DNA from: Glandiceps talaboti
Lineage: Eukaryota; Hemichordata; Enteropneusta; Spengelidae
Length of the DNA stretch: 64,000 nt
Assembly (NCBI RefSeq): GCF_964340395.1
Contig: NC_135562.1
Location: 7,266,134 to 7,330,133 of the forward strand
Reading direction: 5' to 3'
Position numbers and translations under genes: made by a program
Part shown: positions 32,799 to 55,179 of the stretch, piece after piece
Layout of the letters: each line of letters opens with the position of its first letter
How positions within the stretch are numbered: the first letter of the stretch is position 1
The notes under the pieces: generated by a model
The model's database searches: none
Told to the model about the DNA's origin: nothing
Seen by the model: the letters and a program-made list of their open reading frames with translations, nothing else

Positions 32799-35583
32799 CT
32801 ATAATGAAAAACAGTACACATTATCATATAACTCATCTTTTGTACAAATTATCATGTTCTATAATTATTTGTATTATTGATAAGGCCCAACAACAAAAAT
32901 TGTGTGGTTCCGATTATGCTCAATTTTAGAATAAGTGGGGTAGGCAGATTTTTAAAAATTAAAAAAAAAATATATATATATATATATATAAATATATATA
33001 TTCTTTTCATATGTGAGTGTCTAGTTTAGGTAGTGCTGCAATTGTCTATAACTTGACCAATATAGTGATTAGGCCTTAAAAAATTGTGTGGTTCCATTTA
33101 CACTCAATTTTACGGGTAGGTAGATTTTAATTTCATTTTATAATATTTTTTTTTGTGAGTGTCTAGTTCAGGTAGTTATGTTTGCTGTTGTTTTCCATAT
33201 GGTCTCTGTGTTATTGGTTTCTTCTCATCAGATGTACTGCCATTACAGATTGGAAGAACAGTTTATATTGTCATTTTAATTTGATGTAAATTTCCACATC
33301 CGCTATTTCTTGTGAGACCTCACCGTAGCAATTTTCAGGATTTTATTATTTTTTTCTTGAATATTATTACATTAAAAAAGTTTAGGTAAGCATGAAAAAC
33401 AAGGTGGGATCGGGTAACCGGAACCAAACAATTTTTATTTTAGGCCTAAGTGCAATGTAGGCCCTACCAGACCAGGATTACATTAAAATAATGGGATACC
33501 ATGAGTTTGGTGCTCAACCTTCTTAAATGGGCACAAGCTGAGTTGATATGATTTTGGTCTTACTTTGTGCTGTATAGCCAGTAGGTACTTGCAGTTTTCT
33601 ACTTACTGAAGCATACCATTACTTACAATTGACTGAACTCAAACCGGGTACCGAGATATACATGTAACTTATCAACAATCTAATGACAATTTTTTATACT
33701 ATCGAAAAAAAATATTAAGGAAATTCCTACTATACAGTCAACTGTTCTAACAATGCCATAAGACGAAGTGTAATGTAACAGAAGACATTCATTGACATGA
33801 ATATATTATACTAGAATAATTTAATCTAGGCTGTAGGTATTTTTATTTGAGTACAAAGATTACACTCACCTTGTGCCACTTTAATTAATTGAGGCACCAA
33901 AGATATACACTATACAGAGCACTCTACGTTTTGCCGATATCGTCCTAAATGTTACATGTACGACAAGATTCTACACTCATCTTGTGCCACTCTAATACCT
34001 AGTCTTATTATGCCAAGAGCATTGTTGACCCCATCAGACTGATTTGCATATTTGACAATATGGGATTAGTGCTCACCTTTATAACTTAATATCACAATAA
34101 AATATTCATTGTTGCATGATATCAAAATTCCACATAATTCCATCATCCTCTAGTATTTCATTACTTGACCTCTAGAGGGCAGTATCTATTTGGGAGAGTG
34201 ATGTGAACATGTGGGACTTACTGGTAACTGGATCTATTCTCAAGAGACGACCGCCTAGGTACATTGCCACCCATAATTTTCCATCAGCATCAACAGTCAT
34301 TCCATCTGGAAACCCATTACCTTCTGGAATGTTGAACACAGTTCTCCTGTTACCTAAAAAAAAAGGGTAAAAAACAGAAAATTCTTTAGATCAAATTCCT
34401 TTCAAATTTAGTTATTCTAGTCGTGTTAAAGTTGTCTATTTCATACAGAATAAAAGGGACTACTTCTGTTAATCTCTATGTCAACTATAATAAGACTAAA
34501 AACATTTGTATACCTAACATCTTGTGTAGGACATTTCAAAATGCTGAGACAGTTGGCTGTATTATTCATTCATACACCAATCATGTGGTAAATCATGTGG
34601 CGGCATAAACTTGCACGACAATAAGCTTTCATACAATAAAGTTTCAAGGTATTCAATCTTAAATCTTGTCCCCTCCAAGATCTATGGTACAATGAAGTTT
34701 TAAAACTCATAAATATGTCATAAATATTCTAGAGAATAATAATTTTGGAACAAACTTATTTTATGTATGTATGTATGTATGTATGTATGTATGTATGTAT
34801 GTATGTATGTATGTATGTATGTATGTGTGTGTATGTATGTATGTATGTATGTATGTATGTATGTATGTATGTATTTATTACATCCCTTTTGTATCAGGGG
34901 CTCACTAAGCATATTAGGAGCTGCACTAACAGAAACTTAAAATACATACACTACTAACAATTAGAGAAGATATGACTAGTATAATCACATACAGAAACAA
35001 ACAAACAAACCAAAGGGAGGTAAGGCGAGTGAGATGAAAAATTATGTTTCAAATGTTGGTAGTCAAAAGATCTAACCTCTAAATTATTCTATATTAGTTT
35101 TACCAAAGTCTTTTCTGTTTTCAACTGCACCAATAAGGTATTGTTTGATAAGTTTAATATATCTATCTTCACTTATAGACCTATTGTAATACTTCATTGT
35201 ATTAATCTGTCCAAGTGTGCCATGCATTATTTTTTTTCTCATCTATAAACTGATTTAGCATATACACAATTCACTTACTTAATTCTCCCTTTTCTAAGTC
35301 AAAATCAAAGGCATCAACTCTTTTGGTTGGTGTATCAATGTAATACATTATCTTGTTATCCAAGCTCCATCCAAGACCATTAGAAATGCCAATTTTATCA
35401 AAATGACGGACAACATTGTGGTCTTTATTTAAGGAATACATTCTTCCCTTTTGTGGATCTACTTTGGTTGGAACTTTCTCTTCACCCATTGTACCTACAA
35501 TATACAAACAATATATTAACATACTAGTTTCAAATATTTGTCAACAGCAGAGTACTCCCAGAACAGAAAAATGTATGTATGTA

Positions 35584-35622
<39 letters not shown>

Positions 35623-37630
35623 ATATGTACTTAGGATGGACGGAGGGAAGGAAGGACGGATGTATGTATGTATGGATGGATGGATGGATGGATGGATGGA
35701 TGGATGTATGTATGTATGGATAATTGGATACCTACATGCATGTATGCCTGCCTGCTTGCATTACCTGCCTGCTTGCTACCTGCCTGTGTGCATGTGTATA
35801 TATATGTGTGTGCACATACATCATGGGTGGGAGAGTGATGAATGGATGTAGTATGTACAGTATGAGTGTGTGTCCTAATCACTCCTTTCCAAAGTTAATA
35901 TAGAGATAGGTAGTACTCCTATACTCTCTATCATTTGAAGTAAGATTATATAGAAGTAACACCAACAATTGTATCATACAGTCCCATTGCTTATAGTCTT
36001 AAAATGAAGTAAAACTGACATGAAATAGTCCCTGGCCTCATAGTCTTAAAACATGTAAAACTGATATGAAATGACAACTGTAAATTCAACAAATCCTCAC
36101 CTGCCCAAAATCTGCCAGCAGCATCGCATTTACCATCATTAAACCTTGATTTTGGTCTGTCTTCATCCACTTCAACTAAAGTTGTCATTTCTCCACTGTC
36201 AAAATCCAAAGTACAAAATTTTCTATCCGATGCTACAACATAGCCTCCTTGTTGCCGTGGTACCGCTGTTCCAATGTAGGCAACTGAAATATTGTTGTAT
36301 CATTTACATGTAGTGAGGAGATCAATATTTTGGTGATAAGAGTATGTAATAGTACACCAGGACATAAACACCTGGCAGTGATCAATGTACTGAGGAAAAC
36401 AGCAATTTGCTTGCAGGGTTCAAAAAAAAATAATGTTGCACAGTTGATAGCACTACTATAAAATGCCTAAATAAGCATGTATTTCAACACACTTACCCTC
36501 TAGTTGACATCAAGATTATTTTTCAACAAATGATACAGATTAGGCACAAAAAAATTAAAATAGGTGGGGTAGGTAGATTTTTTTATTTTATTTCATTATA
36601 TATTTTATTTCATGTGTGAGTGTCTAGTTCAGGTTTTCCATTGTTTTCCAAATGGTCTCTGTGTTGTTTATTTCTTCCCATCAGCCATCACAGATTGGAA
36701 GAATAGTTTTATTTTGTCTTTTTAAGTTGATGTCAGTTTCCGCATCCATTATTTCTCGTGAGACTTCACAATTTTTGCGATTTTATTATTATTTTTCTTG
36801 AATGCGTAAAAAAAGTTTAGGGTCAGTGTGAAAAACTAGGTGGGGTCGGGCAACTGGAACCAAACAACTTTTTTTATTTGGCCTTATTGGTAAATTTCCT
36901 TTGCCCAATGTTCCATAACAGGTGAAAGACTGAATATTATTGTGCCTACCATCTGGTATTAAGTTTCTTTTATCACATGTACATGTTACAAGACCAGTTT
37001 GCCCTCTAAGCCAATAGGGAACTTGCAAACCTGCCATGTTGAATGTTGCATCATGGGAAATGTGATAATAAATACTAATCAAATAGTATTGTAAACAATA
37101 ATGTTACATTGTTTTTTAACCACAAATAATAAATTCATAGTTGCCTGGACCATTGTGGGAGGTTTATTTTATCGGTAACTCCTGATTAGGTATTGCAATA
37201 ACCACAGATAATCCCTTTGTCCTTTGCATCTGAGCATGCTCAGTTTGGATTGCAAGTTCCCTATTTGACATGCCACTGACACACACAATTTCTAGTGACA
37301 CAGGTGTTCCTCTATCTCTTACTATATAGTATATGGTGACGTCGAATCACAAGAAATGCCAGTTTTTATAATACGTCACCCACAACAACAAACTTTGGCT
37401 ATCACTAGAGGGCACACTGTACAGGACAGCTAGTGAAACATTGAATAATTTTATACTTACCATCTGGTACTATCAATTCCTTATATGACTGTGTTACAGA
37501 ATTCCATTGATTTACACTACTAGGATTATAAATGTTAACGAAGAGTAAAGTTTGCGTTTTCTCATCCCAGTGTGGTCCCTCTGTAAGTATACCGGCCTTC
37601 TTTAAAATCACAGACACAGACATTGTAACC
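32593..37630 (-). CDS. RGN: Regucalcin (SMP-30), complete, 5 coding exons
   Basis: Joined from exons 37623-37461, 36283-36101, 35494-35279, 34353-34222 and 32798-32593, all introns GT-AG and phase 1. The product is 299 residues, the same length as human regucalcin. The protein is a six-bladed beta-propeller gluconolactonase that binds a divalent metal in the cytosol and nucleus and, in animals, acts on aldonolactones. The metal ligands and substrate residues are kept: Glu15 (TEGPHW), Arg101 and Asn103 (SRFNDGK), Asn154 ([10 protein letters not shown]) and Asp204 ([16 protein letters not shown]). The end is the family signature [15 protein letters not shown] and [13 protein letters not shown]. 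The ATG at 37623 is the start; an acceptor just upstream (CTTGCAG at 37631-37637) points to a spliced 5' UTR. It is intact and probably functional. Confidence 0.97.
32881..33451. mobile_element. GGCCTAA/GTGTGGTTCC element, composite copy
   Basis: Left end TAAGGCCCAACAAC followed by AATTGTGTGGTTCCG; right end CGGAACCAAACAATTTTTAT then TTAGGCCTAA. A second left end at 33068 (TTAGGCCTTAAAAAATTGTG) shows that one copy is inserted into or duplicated within another. In regucalcin intron 4. Confidence 0.85.
33523..33884. mobile_element. GGCACAAG foldback MITE, copy 1
   Basis: Ends TTAAATGGGCACAAGCTGAG and CACCTTGTGCCACTTTAA. It matches 54094-54456 throughout, including TATACAGTCAACTGTTCTAA-like text. 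A solo right end follows at about 33975-33993 (CTTGTGCCACTCTAA). In regucalcin intron 4. Confidence 0.9.
34222..34353 (-). CDS. RGN: Regucalcin exon 4
   Basis: Acceptor poly-T then AG, donor CCA|GTAAGT. Encodes [20 protein letters not shown] and [20 protein letters not shown], with the metal ligand Asp204. Confidence 0.97.
34762..34874. repeat. TATG microsatellite in regucalcin intron 3
   Basis: About 28 tetranucleotide units with one TGTG interruption. Confidence 0.97.
35279..35494 (-). CDS. RGN: Regucalcin exon 3
   Basis: Acceptor TATTGTAG, donor TTAA|GTAAGT. Encodes [20 protein letters not shown] through [11 protein letters not shown], including Asn154. Confidence 0.97.
35571..35800. repeat. 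Mixed TATG / TG / GGAT / CCTG microsatellite
   Basis: Runs of (TG)n at 35590-35621, (GGAT)n at about 35674-35705, and a degenerate CTGC(C/T)TGC stretch. In regucalcin intron 2. Confidence 0.95.
36101..36283 (-). CDS. RGN: Regucalcin exon 2
   Basis: Acceptor ATATTTCAG, donor GGCAG|GTGAGG. Encodes [20 protein letters not shown] through [16 protein letters not shown], with substrate residues Arg101 and Asn103. Confidence 0.97.
36540..36887. mobile_element. GGCCTAA/GTGTGGTTCC element, copy 2
   Basis: The interior GGTGGGGTAGGTAGATTTTT, GTGTCTAGTTCAGGTT and the right end GGAACCAAACAACTTTTTTT then GGCCTTA match the family; the left end is truncated or diverged. In regucalcin intron 1. Confidence 0.82.
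36938..36994 (-). pseudogene. RGN: Relic copy of the end of regucalcin exon 1
   Basis: On the - strand, TTGTAACA, then about 27 bases, then ATACCAGATGGTAGGC resembles the exon 1 end (CTGTAACA..GTACCAGATGGTAAGT). Read in the same frame it gives [15 protein letters not shown] against the real [15 protein letters not shown] possible GT donor (GTAGGC) is kept but no acceptor is evident. A mobile element starts right beside it. Chance similarity over such a short span cannot be excluded. Confidence 0.4.
36995..37419. mobile_element. CAGTGTGCCCTCT MITE carrying a nested insertion
   Basis: Left end CAGTTTGCCCTCTAAGCCAA, right end CTAGAGGGCACACTG. The stretch 37015-37264 inside it is a separate AGGGAACTTGCAA element. 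A partial copy at 38761-38820 shows the same left part without the insertion. The right end lies 41 bases before the exon 1 donor side of regucalcin. Confidence 0.85.
37015..37264. mobile_element. AGGGAACTTGCAA MITE, copy 2 (nested)
   Basis: Ends TAGGGAACTTGCAA and TTGCAAGTTCCCTA, reverse orientation relative to 17889-18136. Removing it with one flanking AT restores AGCCAATTTGACATGCC, exactly as found at 38776 onward. Confidence 0.93.
37461..37630 (-). CDS. RGN: Regucalcin exon 1 (coding part 37461-37623)
   Basis: ATG at 37623-37621 and donor GATG|GTAAGT. Encodes [20 protein letters not shown] through ELIVPD with metal ligand Glu15. Positions 37624-37630 are 5' UTR after the acceptor GACCTTGCAG. 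Confidence 0.96.
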
Positions 37631-37730
37631 CTGCAAGGTCAAAAAAATAAAAATAAAATGATGATATGACATAATTTATTTTGAATCAGTAATTTGACCT
37701 TATACGGTCTATAGTAAAGAACAAACAGTT

Positions 37731-37991
37731 ATGTCAACATACATCATGACACCTATCTCATACCACAAAGATCACAATCAGTCAAACCCAGGAACTTTGC
37801 AGATTACCAACACAGCAACCCTGTGGAAAAAGTACATGATGTACAGTATTTTGTCCACAACAAGAACAATTCAGGCATTTGATAATAGACTTGACAAACT
37901 GTGGAAGGATCAACCCTTCAGATTTCACTTTTATGAAGATAAACCTACTCCTAAACAGATTCAAATAGGGCTGACATTAGAGGCCCAGTAA
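37731..37991 (+). pseudogene. Possible C-terminal fragment of a non-LTR retrotransposon ORF
   Basis: An 86-residue frame containing TIQAFDNRLDKLWKDQPFRF resembles the C-terminal tail of reverse-transcriptase ORFs of animal non-LTR retrotransposons, which typically end in a segment like FKNRLDKHW. No catalytic RT motifs are in the neighbourhood, so it would be a 3' relic. In the 5' UTR intron of regucalcin. Confidence 0.45.
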
Positions 37992-38760
37992 GGCCTACAG
38001 TCAGGAGAGGACCTGTAAGTATCTGTAAATACAACAAACAACTCCAGCTGTTTTCAAATACCTCTCACTCAAATACAGACATCTACAAGAACTCATTTTT
38101 TCCATGAGCAATTACAAACTGGAACAATTAAACTAGACAATAATTTGGTCACATCTGGATTGCTGGATGCCTCCAAGTTCAAGGTATCCATGCAGTGTAC
38201 CTAAGTGTTTCAACCTCCTCTACCATTGAATATATATTACCAGTTATTGGTTTCTTCAATGTATATATACTGATACTGATGACACAAATCACAGACACAT
38301 ATATTTTATCCCCATAACACAAATGATCATATAACCAGTATTGTAATGTAATTCAATGGAGAGCGCATGCATCAAACACATGCAATAATTTTCCATAACA
38401 CACCTTTGCACACTTTGCACAAATATGGCAAGTGGTGTGCTTATTTATAGCCGTTCACTCAGTGATTTGGTTTTGTTAATTTCTTCACTATTTTTATGCT
38501 TTTTTGGGGAATAATTAACATTTCATTGCCAATTTACAGTGATTCAAATGTAATGTTTCCATGCACACATATGGAGTATTTAAATGACAAAACACTTTAT
38601 GGTCTGGATATAGGTTTTGTGGATCTCAGCAGAATATATTGCTTACAAGTCCTCCTAAACTTGAACCCTTCTGCTGTACAACGTCAAAACCAATATCCTG
38701 ATTATAAAAACAACTAACTATTATTGTTGTTTAATGAGCTATATCACAAGTGTCTATCTA

Positions 38761-38820
38761 CAGTGTGCCCTCTTAGCCAATTTGACATGCCACTGACGGA
38801 CACAATTTCTAGTGACGCAC
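38761..38820. repeat. Partial CAGTGTGCCCTCT element (empty site)
   Basis: CAGTGTGCCCTCTTAGCCAA followed by TTTGACATGCCACTGAC and ACAATTTCTAGTGAC match both sides of the nested insertion in 36995-37419 without the inserted element. The right half is missing. Confidence 0.85.
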
Positions 38821-39855
38821 CAAAATTTGAATGAATTATGTTATTATTAAAGTTTGAAATTGTTGAACTGAAGTAATTTTAAATTTTCTTAATACTTTTG
38901 TTTTCATTTGTTGAATGGATCATTGCCAACAATAAGAATTTAATTGACTGAAGTTTTTTTTTTTATATTGAAAACATTTTTTTCATTGTCAAATCTTAAG
39001 ATCTAAAATATGCAGCTTAGCTAAAGATATGCAAATTAATTATGCAAATGAGACAACCCCTTCATTTCTCAAAATTGAGGAGAACCCTGTGTCATGATAG
39101 TGAGTAAAAATTAGTCTAGGGCATTCAGTCTTGCCTTTGATTTCCTTCAAATAGTCTAGTTTTCTATACATGTTTACAATCACTCCAATCATCTCTAGGA
39201 GAGGATAGAGAACATAGAGAACAAGAGGTATAGAAACTAGACTACCCTTTAACCAAATTTAGCATTTCTAAAACTATATGAAACTCTTTGGGTAACTTAA
39301 GGTAACGTCATTGGCAAATCGCATTCATTTTCACATTTATCCAAGTTCCTGGCCATTTCTTCACTGACTGAATGTATGGGACAGTTTGTCAGGCTTACCA
39401 ACTGTGTAACCTCTTCTATGTTATGCCACTTCTATAGCAAAACTACTGGGAAAAAATGCTTTCAGTGAAGTTTTTTCCTTGAAACAACTGATTTCAAGGT
39501 TAAACTCTTCTCGTCTTCATAATATGTATGATTGTATCATGAAAACCAGTGTTCAGTTATAAGCCAACTGATGTTGAAACTCGTACGATTATTATACACA
39601 GGTTGCACTGTTTTACACTGTGACCAATTAATACAAGTATCAGTACTACTAATAAACACGATAACTACATTTTGCAGTACGTCTACCACAGACCGTATAC
39701 GTACGGGGTGCAGACACGCCCCTCTCAGACAAACAAAACTATCCCCGGGCCAACCTACGATGTTGACGTATTAAATCGTCTTATAAAAATGATATGGACA
39801 CATGCGCCCATAAGTAACGTATGCGAAGATAAATCAATTCTCAATCACTAATTAC

Positions 39856-39990
39856 CTGAGTCAAACCTTGCAAGCTGGATGGATGGATCGGGATGGATAA
39901 AGTTCGTCAACACTGGGTGTTTGATAGGACAACAGGAAACACAGGACGTTGATCAGCTGTCGTGAAGCATCTCCAGTCGAACGAGTTGTT
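39856..39990 (-). other. RGN: Probable 5' UTR exon and promoter region of regucalcin
   Basis: On the - strand a donor TTTGACTCAG|GTAATT at 39856 pairs well with the acceptor CTTGCAG before the coding exon. The upstream limit (transcription start) is a guess; no TATA box was seen. Confidence 0.35.
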
Positions 39991-40922
39991 ACAGGTTAAA
40001 GTTCACTGTTGACTTGTCCTCATATCTTCGCAGGTGATGTACAGGTAGGTGTCAGACAATCATTTATCATTTCAAGGTACCCGCTACGTCTACGTGTCAT
40101 ACATGTCAAAGGTCATCTGTGTTAGCGCCCTCGATGGTCATAAGTGAATATGAATGTGAATAAACGACCCCTGACATGACAGGGACATTGTTATATAAAA
40201 CATGTCGGTAAACTGAAAATTCATGTACTTTGCATAAACTGTATGAAATGGTAATAAGTTTACTTTGGAACAGAGAGCACAGCCAATCAAAATAACGCAA
40301 TTACAGTTATGCTAAGATACGTGTACTCAAGAAATCCGATGACACTATTTAGTTGTTGTTGTTGCATGTTGTTTTGTGTGTTTTTTTCCGGGGGGGGGGG
40401 GTTATTGGTTGTGGCGGGGGGGGGGGGGGGAGTATTGATTACATCTTTGCTTTCTGTAAGACTTAATCTAAATTGTTCTTGTCAGTATGAAGATATTAAT
40501 ATACGCATTATAATTATATTATAGGCTATATTTTCTATTTCGTACACTACATATTATCAACACGACAAATAAATGACATTTCGTCAAATTCCGGTTTCTA
40601 TTGCACATTGTAGATATGAGCACCTAAATTAAAATCTCTAACACACCAAATTTAAAGTGACTTTAGGATAATATATATCTGCAATAGTAAGTTCTTACGG
40701 ACACTACCATTTTTCATTTGCGGAATTCTGTATTTGTGTTATCCTTCATTCGCAAGGCATCTTGTCATATTTGTTAATTCGTTGAGATATAATCCCTGAT
40801 CCCAATCCCACCTAGTGTACTGCAGCAATTCTTTTTCATAGAGTTATTATATTTTTGCTCAAAAACTCACTTACCAATTTGACAATCTCCATGCAATGTC
40901 AGTTACTCCTTTCCTCCTCTAG

Positions 40923-41217
40923 GTGAAGGTTGACGTAGAGGATACCGGCACATTGAGGTTACAGGGCATTGTAAATGCTGTAGACAGGGTTGAAAAGAAA
41001 ATCGAGAAAGTGCTGTCACAAAGAAGTGAGCTCAACAGAGAAATGGTCACCGAAAGATACAAAGATGCAAGCCCTCGGCAATGGCAGGAGGTAGATCGGC
41101 CAGCTCCTTCAGGTACATGGAGACACGACAGAACCGCTGTTAAAGGACCAGTGGTTGGTGTACACTTTGAAGAAGGGTTTGGAATGGGATATGAACAGCA
41201 AGTTACAAGTTATGCAG
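40923..41217 (+). CDS. Exon with KH-like segment (unidentified gene)
   Basis: Acceptor with a strong pyrimidine tract (CCTTTCCTCCTCTAG region) and donor GCAG|GTAAAG. Phase 0 in, phase 1 out. Ends GFGMGYEQQVTSYA. Confidence 0.62.
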
Positions 41218-42322
41218 GTAAAGCAGTGCTGAAAATACCATAAAATCAAATATATTTTTTAAAAGCAATATATTGAATAAATAAAAGTGATCAAATGGAA
41301 GGGGGGGGGGGTCAAATTTTATGCAATGGACCAGGCTTAATTTTCTTTGGCCCTCACCATTGTAATTCAGAAACACTGATAAGACAGTGGTAGTGATACG
41401 AAAGAGGCAGGCAAAGGGATGCTTCATGGTTATACCTTAAGCTTTTTATTATTATAATGACATTAAATTTATGAACTTGATGGAAGTAATCCTGCTGTAC
41501 CAGGTGTTCCCATGTTTTTTTTTTTATTTCACTTCAAGTGACTCGTTAAACAATCATCTATACTCACAGGCTATGGATACAGTCAGAACCTGAAGTCATC
41601 AAGGGGTAAGAGTGGTTCAATGGACATGTTGTCTGATATATCTAAATACAACCCTGGACAGCTGTCGAGACTACAGAGCAGATCCCAAGAGATGTTACAT
41701 GATGGCCAATCGAGAAACCAGCCAGGTGTGTCACCCAGCAAAGACTACACATATCAGCAAGCAGGGAATGAGTTAGTGTTTAATCCAGGTGAGAAACAGG
41801 GTGATACATCTTGGGACACATTAACCTCACCATCAGAATCTGTACAATTGGCACACTTCCTAGACTCTACCCTACCATGAGAAACAACCAGACCAATACT
41901 ATGATGTCCATGCCCAATACCCAGGAATGACCTGGGGCAACAATACATTAGCTCAAAAGCACATATCTGAAGGTGTAAATTCTGGTAAACCCTGGTCAGC
42001 TTTTGTAAATGTTAAGACTCACACAAAACGAACAGCACATCAACCCCAAACCACTGGTGAACTGGGAGGACCACAAAGAGCAAACAGGCAAAGTGGAGCC
42101 TTTGAACAATCCACAGGCATTCATCATCTGTATGCACAGCCAATGGAAACAGGAAATTGGAGTGCTTATGGTCGACCCATGGATGTTGATACAGATCTGA
42201 TGGTAGATACAGATGGTAGATACAGATCTGATGCCCAATGGTCGTCAAATGACTTGCCAATAAACAGTACACAGGCACGTCTGCTACCAATAGGAAGACC
42301 TAGATCAACCCCACGAAATTGA
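40923..42322 (+). CDS. Unidentified gene, last three exons only
   Basis: Exons 40923-41217, 41570-41788 and 41892-42322 keep one frame to TGA; all borders have AG and GT (CTCCTCTAG|GTG, GCAG|GTAAAG, CTCACAG|G, CCAG|GTGAGA, CAACCAG|AC). The 315-residue partial product begins VKVDVEDTGTLRLQGIVNAV then DRVEKKIEKVL, which has the strand-turn-helix look of the second half of a KH RNA-binding domain; the GXXG half would be in an upstream exon I cannot find. The rest is hydrophilic, rich in Gln, Ser, Asn and Gly and probably disordered. The third acceptor has a weak pyrimidine tract; without that intron a stop falls at 41878. It might be a live gene with distant 5' exons or a truncated duplicate. 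Confidence 0.6.
41570..41788 (+). CDS. Middle exon (unidentified gene)
   Basis: Acceptor ACTCACAG, donor CCAG|GTGAGA. Encodes MDMLSDISKYNPGQLSRLQS and a Gln/Ser-rich stretch. Confidence 0.6.
41892..42322 (+). CDS. Last exon (unidentified gene)
   Basis: Acceptor AACAACCAG; encodes DQYYDVHAQYPGMTWGNN through LPIGRPRSTPRN and TGA. Frame is +1 relative to simple read-through, so either the intron 41789-41891 is real or there is a frameshift near 41864. Confidence 0.55.
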
Positions 42323-42390
42323 AGTGAGGAGGAGTCCGGTGATTAGTCACGATAACCACTCCCACTCCCAGGGAAAGCCGTAGCCAGGAT

Positions 42391-43165
42391 ATACATTAGT
42401 TGAATGTTTATTCACTTGTCTATAAATCCCAGTTTTCAATGAGTTACACACCATCAATTGGCTGTTACTATGGGTGTGGTCTTGTTGCTAGGTATATTTA
42501 CATAGATTTAAAAAATGTTTATTCACCTGCCTACCCATGTTGTTAAAGTTATTTTTGCTATATATAACATTATTTGGCTGTTGCTATGAGCATTAGTCTT
42601 GTTGCTAGGCACATTTGCATACAATTTTTTAATATTTCTTCACTTGCCCACCCCAAAATTTTATCTTTACAAAACATAGTGGCATTTGTCTGTTGCTAAG
42701 GGCGTGGTAATGGTTGCCTGGGCCAGTTGTGTCAATATGTTCATCTACACATCCCCAAATGCATCCTCAATACATTTCACCCCAATCTGCCCCGCTAAAG
42801 ATTTCTGACCAAAGTCACATTTGTATATCTTATTTGCATATCACTGACAGAATTACCATGAATCCTTCATCTACCCATTGCACTGAATATCCAAGATAAA
42901 CTTCAGGCTAATCTGTCCAGTAGTTTTGGAGTTCTCATTTATTTTTTACCAAAATACGCTTTTTGACTCAAAATGCACATCTGTGATGCGATCATTTTCA
43001 TTTGAACAATTTCCATCTACACATGATGAATAATGTCCCCCCCCCCATCCCCCATCAAATACCAGGGCAATTGGTCTGGCAGTTTTTTTTACACACACAC
43101 ACACACACACACATTTTTATGATGCCTATAACACTATTGAACTACAGTGTTCAGTTGTGCTAAAA
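42391..43165. repeat. Dispersed repeat, older relative of 8110-8900
   Basis: Contains GGCTGTTACTATGGGTGTGG, TCTTGTTGCTAGG three times with variations, a TTCATCTACCCATT block, a CA microsatellite (43091-43113) and an end like ACTATTGAACTACAG. The internal near-repetition every 100-110 bases is also visible. Confidence 0.68.
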
Positions 43166-43394
43166 ACTGAGACAAATTGTTGAAACACTTGGATAATAAC
43201 CCACAAAGTCAAAGATTTATTTCCAGTGGGGTGTCCATACATAGTGATTCAAGATAGTGTCAGGATTAGTAAAAGTCTGTATCTACTGTAAATGAGCTAG
43301 AATAACAGAAATAAGAACTAATACATTTAATGATTAAACTGTTGTCCGTATCCCTTAGTGCACTGGGCATTTACAGTACTTTGACAACTTTTTT

Positions 43395-43611
43395 AAAGGC
43401 AAAGATTAATATATGTGTAAAATGTTTGTTAATTGTACGTACAAAAACAAACGTTTTACATAGCTTTTTACAATGTAATGAGTTACAAACACATACTTTG
43501 ACAATGTTTTTTTTCATATTGATTTTGTGAAGTCGGAAGCCATGATAAAATTGTTTTATAAATCAAAAATCGAAAATAAATACCAAATCCTCATCCACAC
43601 GGCCACTTTAA
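43395..43611. mobile_element. GGCCATATGG foldback MITE, 5'-truncated copy
   Basis: Right part only: GTTAATTGTACGTACAAAAA core, AAATTGTTTTATAAATCAAA arm and end CATCCACACGGCCACTTTAA. Lies just past the 3' end of SLC66A3. Confidence 0.85.
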
Positions 43612-43695
43612 TTTGGTGGCAATCTAGTTATACATAATTTGTATTTTATGAACAAAACACAAAGAAAGTATGTTTTGTATTTGTAAAACATATCT

Positions 43696-43701
43696 TTTAT
43701 T
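43696..43701 (-). other. SLC66A3: Polyadenylation signal of SLC66A3
   Basis: AATAAA on the - strand 75 bases after the stop at 43776, a typical distance for a short 3' UTR. Confidence 0.6.
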
Positions 43702-43775
43702 GACATATTTGTACAATTACATCAGATACCATCTAAAACTTAATCTATTGCAGCCAATGATTTGTGGTTCTCGTT

Positions 43776-55179
<11,404 letters not shown>

